21,272 nt of DNA from Acanthamoeba castellanii str. Neff (Eukaryota > Discosea > Longamoebia > Acanthamoebidae): contig NW_004457380.1 of NCBI RefSeq assembly GCF_000313135.1, positions 619,946-641,217 on the forward strand, written 5' to 3'. Positions 1 to 8,092 of this stretch are shown here, piece by piece (the first letter of the stretch is position 1; each line of letters opens with the position of its first letter). Both the position numbers and the translations under genes were made by a program. Under the pieces are notes generated by a model, which was not told the DNA's origin, searched no databases, and was given only the letters and a program-made list of their open reading frames with translations.

Positions 1-2
1 AA

Positions 3-1850
3 TCGCCCACGCCGAGTGTGACGCCCACTGTGACACCCACGCAGTCACCGACCCAGTCGCCCACTAACTCGCCTACCCAGTCGCCCACGAGCAGTCCGAC
101 GCCGAGCGTGACCCCCACGGTGACGCCCACTGTGACACCCACGCAGTCCCCGACCAACTCGCCGACCCAGTCGCCCACCCAGTCGCCCACCACCTCGCCC
201 ACCCAGTCGCCCACCCAGTCGCCCACGTCGAGTGTGACGCCCACTGTGACGCCCACCAGGTCACCCACCAACTCGCCCACGCAGTCGCCGACCCAGTCAC
301 CCACGCCGAGCGTGACGCCGACAGTGACGCCGAGTGTTACGCCCACGCAGTCGCCGACCAACTCGCCCACACAGTCGCCAACCAACTCCCCGACGCAGTC
401 ACCCACCCGGTCGCCGACGCCGAGCGTGACCCCGACCGTGACGCCGAGCGTGACCCCGACTGTGACCCCGAGCCAGTCGCCCACGCAATCACCGACCCAG
501 TCGCCCACGCAGTCGCCCACCAACTCGCCCACTCCGTCACCGACCCGGTCGCCGACGCCGAGCGTGACGCCGACGGTGACACCGACCCAGTCCCCGACCC
601 AGTCGCCCACGCGGACGCCGACACCCAGCGTGACTCCGACTGTGACGCCCACCAACTCGCCCACGCAGTCGCCTACACAGTCGCCCACCAACTCGCCCAC
701 TCAGTCGCCCACACAGTCGCCCACCAACTCGCCTACGCCGAGCGTGACACCGACTCAGTCCCCCACCAACTCGCCGACCAACTCGCCTACCCAGTCGCCC
801 ACTCAGTCGCCGACCCAATCGCCCACCAACTCGCCCACGCCGAGCGTGACCCCTACCCAGTCGCCGACCAACTCGCCGACCAACTCGCCCACGTCATCGC
901 CCACGCAGTCGCCGACTCAGTCGCCCACGCGGTCGCCCACGCCGAGCGTGACCCCGACCCAGTCGCCAACCAACTCGCCGACCCAGTCCCCGACCAGCTC
1001 ACCCACCCGGTCGCCCACCAGGTCACCCACCAGCTCCCCGACCTCGAGCGTGACCCCGACCCATACCCCCCAGCTCGTCGCGCACGCCCACGGCCACGCC
1101 CTCGACCAGCCGCTCGAACACGCCGACGCCCACGTCGACCCGCACCCCGACGCGGTCGCCCACCCAGTCGCCCACTACGAGCCCGTCCAACTCGCCCTCG
1201 CTCACGCCGGGCCTCACGCCGTCCAACTCCAACTCGCCCACACCCTCGCTGTCGCGCACGCCGTCTACCACGCCGAGCCCCTCGCGCACGCCGACCACCA
1301 CGCCGACCGCCACGCCTACCACCACCCCGACCCAGTCTGCCACGCCGACCTCGTCGCGCACGCCGACCGCCACCCCGACCACCACCCCGACGCGGTCCGC
1401 CACGCCGACCTCGTCGCGCACGCCGACCACCACGCCGAGCCACCACCCCAACCCAGTCCACCAGCCCGTCGGGGTCGCCGACCACTTCGCGCACGCCGTC
1501 GACCACGCCGACCACTTCGCGCACGCCGTCAAGCTCGCCTCCCAACTCCGCAACGCCGTCGACCACGCCGACCTCGTCGCGCACCCCGACCACCACTCCA
1601 ACCACCACCCCGACCCGGTCCACCAGCCCATCGGGCACGCCGACCACTTCGCGCACGCCGTCGACCACGCCGACCACTTCGCGCACGCCGTCGAGCTCGC
1701 CGCCCAACTCAGTCACGCCGTCGACCACGCCGCCCAACTCGGCCACGCCGTCGACCACGCCCTCCAGGTCGCCGACCACTTCGCGCACCCCGTCGAGCAC
1801 GCCCTCCAACTCGCGCACGCCCACCACCACGCCGTCGATCAGCAAGAGCC
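3..1850 (+). repeat. Degenerate 9/18-bp coding repeat encoding (S/T)PT units
   Basis: Near-continuous tandem array of 9-bp units such as TCGCCCACC and CAGTCGCCC, grouped in longer blocks that recur about every 100-130 bp (a [10 protein letters not shown] cap followed by [12 protein letters not shown] runs). The last part (about 1072-1850) uses a second unit type, SRTPTTTP. Because unit length is a multiple of three and there is almost no T-A-G or T-A-A, all three forward frames and at least one reverse frame stay open for long distances. Long reverse-strand reading frames here are therefore not evidence of genes. Confidence 0.9.
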
Positions 1851-2206
1851 CCGTCAAGGTCAACGGCACGGCAGGCGGCGGCGGCGGCACCGACATCGGT
1901 GTGATCGCCGCCGGCGTGGCGATCCCGCTCGCGCTGCTGGCCCTCGCCGCCTGCGCGGCCGCCGCGGCGCTAGCGATCTGGAAGATGCGGCAGAACAGCA
2001 CGCCCACGATACCGGCCATCGCTACGGACGTGGGCGCCGTGAACGCCCTCACGGTGTCACCGATCTACGAGTCGCGCACGCAGACACACGTCAACGAGCT
2101 CTACGCCGGCGACGAGGCGCCAGCGGGCGCGGGTGCGCTGGGGTCGGCGAGTAACAACCGGGACGAGCTCTTCCGAGCGCATAACATGTCCTGGGACCGT
2201 GTGTGA
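3..2206 (+). CDS. Mucin-like Pro/Thr/Ser-repeat type I membrane protein, 5' partial, frame broken twice
   Basis: The frame is open at the left edge (Ser-Pro-Thr from position 3), so the true start lies upstream. Positions 3 to about 1068 encode several hundred residues of SPT/TPT triplets with Gln, Asn, Arg or Ser between them. This is typical of heavily O-glycosylated surface stalks. At about 1066-1071 (six C) the Pro/Thr reading moves to the next frame, and at about 1430-1445 it moves again. The third frame runs through [18 protein letters not shown] repeats to a Gly-rich hinge at about 1875-1890. It then encodes one hydrophobic helix ([20 protein letters not shown], about 1895-1965), a basic stop-transfer (WKMRQ) and a cytoplasmic tail of about 70 residues with two tyrosines (PIYES, NELYAG). 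It ends at TGA 2204-2206. Topology is inferred: outer repeat stalk, short inner tail. The original frame stays open to 1904 but turns into His/Ala/Asp-rich and Arg/Pro-rich sequence, which I regard as non-coding. Ligand and function are unknown. Confidence 0.75.
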
Positions 2207-2638
2207 TCGCACACGCACAACGCACTCCTTCTCTCTCTGTCTCTCTCATATTCATCGGCCGCACACCTGCACACTACTCAACACGACACACGACACACGA
2301 CACACACACACGCGCGACACAACGCGACGTCATCGACCGCCTCGTCTACCGGAAATAGGCGAGGTGGCGGCCTTGACGCGCGTGGTGGCGCTTGTGTTGT
2401 TCGTGCGCGTGGTGGGCGTTCGTTCCACTTTTTTGCACCCTCGTTTTCGATTTTTTGCGATCACCGCCTGTAGAAATAAACACCAAACATTTTTCCCCTC
2501 ACACCAATCAACCAGCATCGCCACCACAACATTGGGGTCCAGCAATGAGCTACATCTCTTTGTCTCTGTTCCTACACACACATACACACAATCACAAAAA
2601 TTGTAACCCTGACGTGTGGTGTGTGATGGTTTGTTCGC
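2207..2638. other. Intergenic region between convergent genes
   Basis: Contains the 3' untranslated regions of the repeat surface protein (+) and of the alpha/beta hydrolase (-). It holds CTCTCTGTCTCTCTC-type sequence at about 2230-2248 and an ACACGACACACGACACAC tract at about 2280-2320. Short reading frames on both strands show no protein-like composition. No other gene is seen. Confidence 0.6.
2475..2480 (+). terminator. Possible poly(A) signal AATAAA for the repeat surface protein
   Basis: A canonical AATAAA hexamer lies about 270 bp beyond the stop at 2206 on the same strand, with no closer match. Assigned by position only. Confidence 0.4.
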
Positions 2639-5149
2639 TCACTGTTCGACGGCCTCGCCGGCAACCTCCTGCAGGGCCTGGGCCTCCTTCTCGGTCGTGA
2701 CTGTGGCGGTGCCCTCGTCCTGGGTGAGCGCCTCGCTCGCCGCCTGGATCTTGGCGGCCGCCTCCTCGTTCTTGGCCTGGTCCTCCTCGCCCAGCAGAAG
2801 GGACCCCTTCTTCTCCTTGTTGGCCTCTTCTTCTTCTTTACCCTCCTCTTCGTCCTCCTTGAAGTGCCTGTCCACAAACTCGGCGATCCGTCGGCCGTAC
2901 TCCTCCGGGTGCTGATCGTACAACGCGCAATGCCACGCGTCCTACGCACACGCACACGCACACGCTGACACTCACCGTGAGTGTCGTGTCGTGTCGTGTG
3001 CATGTGTCATTGTGTGTCATGTCGTGTCGTGTCGTGTCGGCGAACCTTGGCGAGCCAGAGGTACTTGGGTTCGTTGGCGCAGGAGTGGAGGCGGGTGGAG
3101 TGGTCGATGGGCACCAGGTCGTCGGCCGTGCCGTGCATGAGCATCACCGGCCGCGGGGAGATGCCGGCGATGAGCTGGTAGGGCCGCGTGTAGCCGAACG
3201 GGGCGCCGATCCGCAGAAGCAGGATGCGCGACACGAGCGTGTAGAGCGGCTTCATCCAAATGCTCTCCGCCGCCTTGGGCGCGTAGGCGGCGATCATTCG
3301 CTTCAAATGGAACAGCGCAAACTCCTCTAATGACATGACACGACACGCAACACGACACGACACGACACGCGCGGTGTGTGAGAGAGAGTGGAACGACACG
3401 TGTGTGTCGTGCGTGTGCGTGTGCGTGTGTGTGTGTATGTGGGAGAGACGCACCGACGCAAGCGACGGGGTTTTCGGCGATGACGCCGTCGATGGTGGGG
3501 TCCTCGGCCGCGGCCATGATCGCCGACGAACCGCCCACCGACGTGCCCAGCACCACCACCTGTCGACACAAACAAAACAAACAAACAACCACCACTCTTC
3601 AGCGATCGACGATCGACGACCGACGAAGACCAGCGAAGACTGAAGACCGACGAAGACCCCGGGGGGGGGAGGTGGGCGTACGCGAGGGAGGCCCTTCTGC
3701 TCCTTCATGAACCGGACGGCGGCCATGACGTCATCCTTCTCGCGAATGCCAAAACTGAACCCACGCTTCGTGCCATCGCTGCGACACACGACATCATTTG
3801 TGAGAAACCACACACACGACACACACGACACACACGACACAACGACACACACGACACACACGACACATGACACACACACGCACGACACACACGCGCGGCA
3901 CGACGTGCAGTGTGGTACCTGACGCCGTGTTCGGAAAAGTCGAAGAGAAGCACGTCGTAGCCGCGGTTGTGGAACATGGGCACGTGCCGGAGCCACGCGC
4001 GTCGGTCGCGGCCGCCGCCGTGCACGCAGACCATGCCCAGCCCGCGGGTGGCGCGCGCCGCGTTGGGCGCGGCCGGCACGAACCAGCCGCGCAGCACCAG
4101 GCCCGCCGGGTTCGTGAACTCCACGTCCTCGTAGTCCAGGTTCAGATTATACTACATTGCGTGTGTGTTGTGTGCGCACGCGCGGTGAGTGCGGTCAGCA
4201 ATGGCACGACACGCACGGCGCGACGCGATGCGCGCGTACCTTGGGGTTGTGGAAGATGCCCTGCCAGTAGGAGGGGAGCTGCTCGTTGGTGAGACCCTGC
4301 TCGGGCGTCGTGGGCTTGTACCACGGCGGTCGGATCGCCACCTCGCACACAAAGAACGCACACGCACACGCACACGCACACGCAATGGCACGACACACAC
4401 GACACACGACCGCACACAGTGAGAACACCGCACACGCACACACGCACACACGCGCGTGCGGTGGGGGTAGTGTGTGTGTGTACCGACGAGGACGAGCAAG
4501 TAGAGGAGGAGGAAGAAGAGGTAGCCGACGATGGTGGAAAGGGCGACGGTGAAGAGGGCGTAGAGGCAGAGCGGGACGAAGGGGAACACGCACACGGCCA
4601 GGATGGTCGGATCGACCGGCAGCTGCGGCCCCACGTCGCCCAGCTTGTTCTCCGACACCTTCTCCGCAGCGAACCTATTATTATTCTTAATCTTATTATT
4701 ATTTATTATGACGACGAAAATGGCATATTAAATATTATTTTGTAGCATAGAACAGGACACTAATAATTGCCCGATATATATACATGCATTAACTTCCTAA
4801 TTTATCGATAAAATAAAAATTATAGAGATAAAAATTATGTTGAATAAATAAATTGTAAAAAAAATGAAAAAAGGGATCATGCGAACCGTTTGTTGCGCTG
4901 GGAGAGGCGACGAGGGAGGCCGGTGATGATGTGGTGTTGGCTCTTGATCTTGGCTGGCAGCGCCCACACGAACTTCTCGAATCGTTGGAGCTGAGATTTG
5001 TATTCGTTGAGGTTGCCGATGCTGCGGGAGCGCCTGATGCGCATCTGGATGTCGGACGCTGTGCCGCTCTTGATGAACGATTCCGTGGGCAGCGCGTCCA
5101 CGATCGACTCGGGCAGCTTGACGTCGCCCCCGAACGCGGGTATTTCCAT
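2639..5149 (-). CDS. Membrane-anchored alpha/beta hydrolase with acidic C-terminal tail
   Basis: Exons (minus strand): 5149-4887, 4674-4488, 4341-4240, 4151-3919, 3778-3682, 3559-3454, 3326-3046, 2941-2639, giving 523 residues. Residues 1-110 are a cytosolic-looking N-terminus. About 111-150 form two hydrophobic helices (VFPFVPLCLYALF; YLFFLLLYLLVL), probably a membrane hairpin. The catalytic domain follows. It has an HGGG oxyanion motif at about 228-231, the nucleophile elbow GTSVGG with Ser301, the acid in HGTADD (Asp398 or 399) and the base in DAWH (His427). The last 75 residues are a Glu/Lys-rich probable coiled coil. The triad is complete, so a serine hydrolase (lipase, esterase or acyl-protein thioesterase type) is expected; the substrate cannot be read. 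The start is the ATG at 5149; joining this exon relies on the phase-matched intron 4886-4675. The exon 2/3 junction is the weak point: phase 0 requires donor CTC|GTCGGT rather than the nearby GTACAC. Confidence 0.8.
2942..3045 (-). repeat. Intron filled with CGACACGACAC / CACGCACAC simple sequence
   Basis: Last intron of the hydrolase (donor GTTCGCC, acceptor GTAG). Apart from the splice ends it consists almost wholly of CGACAC, ACACGAC and CACACGCA words, and includes the short inverted repeat CACTCACGGTGAGTG. Confidence 0.7.
3327..3453 (-). repeat. Intron with opposed CACGACAC and GTGTGTCGTG arrays
   Basis: On the + strand the intron reads ACACGACACGACACGACAC at about 3350-3370 and GTGTGTGTCGTGCGTGTGCG at about 3400-3425, with a GAGAGAGA spacer. 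The two arms are complementary in register and could fold as a hairpin in the pre-mRNA. Confidence 0.6.
3785..3905 (-). repeat. Intronic (ACACGACAC)n array
   Basis: The intron between hydrolase exons 4 and 5 (3779-3918) is dominated by repeated CACACGACA units on the + strand, about a dozen imperfect copies. Confidence 0.75.
4675..4886 (-). other. AT-rich first intron of the hydrolase, flanked by a 7-bp direct repeat
   Basis: This 212-bp intron begins GTTCGCATG and ends AATAATAG. The heptamer GGTTCGC spans the donor (4887-4881) and recurs across the acceptor (4675-4669). Splicing joins AAACG to GTTCGCTGCG and gives KRFAAEKVSE without losing frame. The interior is very AT-rich, unlike the GC-rich exons. 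Confidence 0.65.
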
Positions 5150-5740
5150 TATTCTCTCCTCCTCCCGCCGTACTCGTCACGGTGGTCGCGCTCATCTTTG
5201 TGTTGCGTGTTGTTTTCTAGCGCGTGTGCGGTGTTGTGTTGTGTGGTGATTGATGAAAATGTGTGTTAAAAGTTGAGGAGAAAGAGAAAAGATGATGGTT
5301 GCGTTGTGGTTGTTGATGGAGGCGGACGAGAGAAGGAGTTTTGTTGGGTACGTGAGCGTCCCCAGCCGGGGCCGAGTGTTTGGGCGGTTTGTCGCTCGAG
5401 TTGAAGGAGCTTAGTTTCCCTCCAAATCGCGCAGCATTTTCTGCCGACTTTTCACTTCATGTTCGTGCCCGTCAAAATTCGAACGGCGAGGCGTGATTGG
5501 TGGTGTGGCAGCTAGTGTTCACCAATCGGCTCTTCTCGAGAGTGAGCTCAGGGATCTCTTGTTTTAGATCAGGGCACGAACGAAGATCCCTTGAGAACGA
5601 AGGCATCACGAAGCTTGAGCCATCTCGGCAATTGCCACTTCCACCACCGGAATGGAAATAAAAATAAAAACAATGCGTGTAAATAAATTTGTACAAATTT
5701 TATTTATATTTCATTATTATTATTTATTGTTGAGTTGGCT
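5150..5740. other. Intergenic region upstream of the hydrolase and downstream of the dehydrogenase
   Basis: Should hold the promoter and 5' leader of the hydrolase (-) and the 3' end of the dehydrogenase (-). I see no protein-like reading frame. A CCCCAGCCGGGG near-palindrome lies near 5360, and an AT-rich block covers about 5650-5730. No clear TATA box was found. Confidence 0.5.
5723..5728 (-). terminator. Poly(A) signal AATAAA of the dehydrogenase
   Basis: The + strand TTTATT reads AATAAA on the gene strand, 13 bp after the stop codon. A second copy lies at 5699-5704. Both sit in an AT-rich tract. Confidence 0.55.
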
Positions 5741-7507
5741 TCAATACCGTCGCGGGCCGCGCAGGCGGTAGAGGGCGTAGTAGAAGGCGTTCTCGAGGAG
5801 GAAGCGCAGGCTGTACATCTGCGCGGGCTGGCGGCCGTCGATGTCGGTGAAGCCGTGCTCCCACGCCAGGTCCGCCACGTTCAACATGCGCCCCGTCTGC
5901 TTGATCATTCCTTTGTCTATATCGGCACGTGTCGTGTGTGTCGTGTGTCGTGTGTGTCGTGTGTGTCGTATGTCGTTAGAGATCTGGCATAGGTGAGGCG
6001 CGAGGAGCAGGCGCACCCTGAGCGAGCGCGGCGACGGCTCGGCCGGAGTAGATGGCGGACTCGCCGCCGCGGGTGACGTCGACCTTGTACTTGTTCGCCA
6101 GCACCTCGCGCTTCGAGAGGAACCGCTCTGTCTTCACCATCCCTGACAGATCCCATCATGTGAGCATTGGTGTGACGTCGCTCAGCGTGTGCGTGTGTGC
6201 GGTTGTGTGCGTGTGTGCGGTGCGTGCGGTTGTGCGGTTCATGCGCGTGCGTACGTACCTGGCCTGAGACTCACCGCGGTGACGTTGTGCTTTTTGAGGT
6301 CACGCGCCATGTCCGCCGCCATCCGCTCGCCGGCCGCCTTGCCCACGCCATACGCCACCTGCACAGTGCAGCACCCCAAGACACATCGACGGTGGTGATG
6401 ATGATGATGACGTGTAATGCCTTGGCCGATAAGGTCATCGCTCCCGTGAAGCCAAGCGCCAATAGAACGTACGTTGAAGAGGTATCGCGACCCGCCCACG
6501 GAGGAGACGTTGACGATGAGGCCCGACTTCTGCTTCACCATCTGCTCGGCCACCAGGCACGACGCCACGTAGTGACTGCGCAGACCCACCCTATGACTCA
6601 CATCCCAGTAGTTCTGCGTGGCGTGTGGCGTGTGGCGTGTGGCGTGTGTCATTAGCCGTGTGCTGTGTCGTGTGCGATGATGTGCCGAACGAACCCACTT
6701 CTGCTCCCAGAAGGGCTGGGAGGTCTTGGTGCCGTCTTCGGGGGCGGCAAAGGCGTTGTTGACCAGGACGTCGATCCTCCCCTTCTCGCGGATGACCCGC
6801 TGCACCAGCTTCTGCACGTCGACGTCGTTCCCGTGGTCGCACTGCACTGCGATGCCCTCGCCGCCCAACTCCGTCACCTGAACACACGCGGGCCAGCACC
6901 CTAGTCAGTCGATCAGCCACCAAAACCAGCGGTGTGTGCGGTGCGTGCGTGTGCCAGCGTGTTGCGCCGCGCGAGACGGGACGCACAGTCTCGGCAGTCT
7001 CGCTGATGGTGCCGGGCAGGGCGCTGGAGCCCTCGTCCAACGTTCGCCCTGGCGGCGCACAGAAAAATGTCAGAAAAAATTTAAAAAATAAATAAATAAT
7101 GGCTAAAAAAGGTACCTGTGACGTAGACTGTAGCACCAGCCTCCCCCAGCCCGAGCGCAATGCCCTTGCCCACTCCTACGCTTATAAATATTATAATTTA
7201 TAATTTATATTATTTTAAAAATTGGTTTTTTTTGAAATGGAATTGGCGATAGTAAATGGAAGGTAAAGATGGAAGGGGGGGGGAGGGAACCGCGGGAGGC
7301 GCCAGTGACGATGGCGACCTTGCCGGCGAGGCGAGCGCGGGAGGGACGCCAGAGGCGGCGGCGCAGGGTCGGACCGATGACGTAGAAGAACAGAACGTAG
7401 AGCCCCACGAAGGCCATTACGTAGCGTCCGGCCCGCGCAAAGGCCTCCGACTCAACCCACGCCGCCACCCATCCGCACCACTCCTCGACACCACCACCGT
7501 TCTGCAT
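5741..7507 (-). CDS. Short-chain dehydrogenase/reductase, DHRS1-like, with N-terminal membrane helix
   Basis: Exons (minus strand): 7507-7291, 7175-7116, 7048-6987, 6877-6695, 6613-6473, 6358-6259, 6142-6017, 5916-5741. All phases close and give 354 residues. About residues 29-45 form a membrane helix (MAFVGLYVLFFYVIG) followed by an Arg-rich stretch. The Rossmann domain has TGASRGVG (about 68-75) for the cofactor, NNAF (153-156), the catalytic serine in NVSSVGG (211/212) and YGVGK (Tyr224, Lys228). The C-terminal motif of the type GR.LNVADLA..HG..DIDGR is the stretch that suggests DHRS1 rather than other families. It would act as an NAD(P)H-dependent oxidoreductase at a membrane, probably the ER; the substrate is not readable. 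It is divergent from the sterol-desaturase-family gene across a 585-bp spacer that holds a broken copy of itself. Confidence 0.88.
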
Positions 7508-7536
7508 GCTCCTTGCCGAAATAATAAAAAACGAAA

Positions 7537-7609
7537 AAAATCTCTATTTCCTTTCTTCTACAATAATGAATTTATTTATTTCTTCACCCGCCGCCGAAAT
7601 AGAGATTTT
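7537..7609. repeat. Perfect 14-bp inverted repeat with 45-bp spacer
   Basis: Left arm AAAATCTCTATTTC (7537-7550) and right arm GAAATAGAGATTTT (7596-7609) are exact reverse complements. A 9-bp direct repeat GCCGAAATA occurs just outside the left arm (7515-7523) and overlaps the right arm (7593-7601). The right arm ends 2 bp before the duplicated dehydrogenase exon begins. Confidence 0.75.
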
Positions 7610-7611
7610 GT

Positions 7612-7860
7612 CGGGTGACGTCGGCCTTGTACTTGGTAGCCAGCACCTCGCGCTTCGAGAGGAACCGCTCTGTCTTCACCACCCCCTGAAAAGTCCTATG
7701 ACGTCGCGGAGCGTGTGCGGTAGTGCGTTGCGCGCGCAAAGTAGAGTGGCATTCCGCTCATCCTGACTGCCACCCGTGCGGCTGACGATACCCTGTGCCT
7801 CGCGCCACACCTTGAGATTCACCAGCAGGTCGATCCGCGACTTGGAACGCTGACCCAACT
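7612..7860 (-). pseudogene. Decayed partial copy of the adjacent dehydrogenase gene
   Basis: 7612-7681 matches 6070-6139 (exon 7 of the intact gene) at 67 of 70 bases on the same strand, still preceded by a CAG acceptor and related intron sequence. An extra base next to the acceptor disturbs the start of the exon. Further upstream on the same strand, about 7860-7795, the reading VKELGQRSKSRIDLLVN resembles the RIDVLVNN segment of exon 4. The order therefore matches the intact gene, but most exons are missing and no full frame exists. The exon 7 match is direct; membership of the second segment in the same copy is inference. Confidence 0.6.
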
Positions 7861-8092
7861 CCTTAACTCGCCAAGTAGCCCTTCCCGCGCCACAGCACGC
7901 TCGTCCCGCGTTGTTGTCCCGTTTCATTGTAACTCGTGAGAACCGCCAAAGCTCCCAACCCGGGCATGAAGTGAACAACGGCTTCTATGCCAACAACCCC
8001 AAATAAGGACTTGTTGGTTGGAAGAAGCGAAAGCCCGCCTGCAGTCGTGTAGCGCACAGCACAGCCTCGTTGGTGAGAGAGACGAGGATCTA

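Larger units (their letters stand above)
7508..8092. other. Spacer between divergent dehydrogenase and desaturase genes
   Basis: Should contain both divergent promoters. It starts with an AT-rich block carrying a perfect inverted repeat, followed by a decayed dehydrogenase fragment and about 230 bp of unassigned sequence (7861-8092). The last part has a reverse reading of about 60 residues (GIEAVVHFMPGLGALAVLT) that faintly recalls a leucine-rich repeat, too weak to call. Confidence 0.5.

Noticed and set aside
1072..1904. His/Ala/Asp-rich and Arg/Pro-rich continuation of the first forward frame
   Set aside because: The Pro/Thr repeat continues cleanly in the other frames, and the third frame reaches a membrane helix and tail, so this continuation is out of frame.
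853..2052. Long reverse-strand reading frame (about 400 codons) opposite the surface protein
   Set aside because: It is the antisense of a 9-bp-unit Pro/Thr repeat. Its VDGVREVVG pattern mirrors the repeat, and it has no independent protein features.
2133..2700. Overlapping + strand frames after the surface protein stop
   Set aside because: They run through CACACGACAC sequence and the convergent gene's tail, and have no domain-like content.
5472..5696. 74-codon reverse frame in the spacer downstream of the dehydrogenase
   Set aside because: It starts in an AT-rich 3' region and has no recognisable features; a leader exon of the hydrolase cannot be excluded but is not supported.
6072..7681. 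Functional tandem dehydrogenase paralogue upstream of the intact gene
   Set aside because: Only one clear exon and one weak segment can be found between 7612 and 8092; the cofactor site and the Tyr-Lys motif are missing.
8018..8092. Upstream extension of the desaturase-family protein by 25 codons
   Set aside because: It has no ATG; the first in-frame ATG is at 8093 and gives a normal N-terminus for the family.
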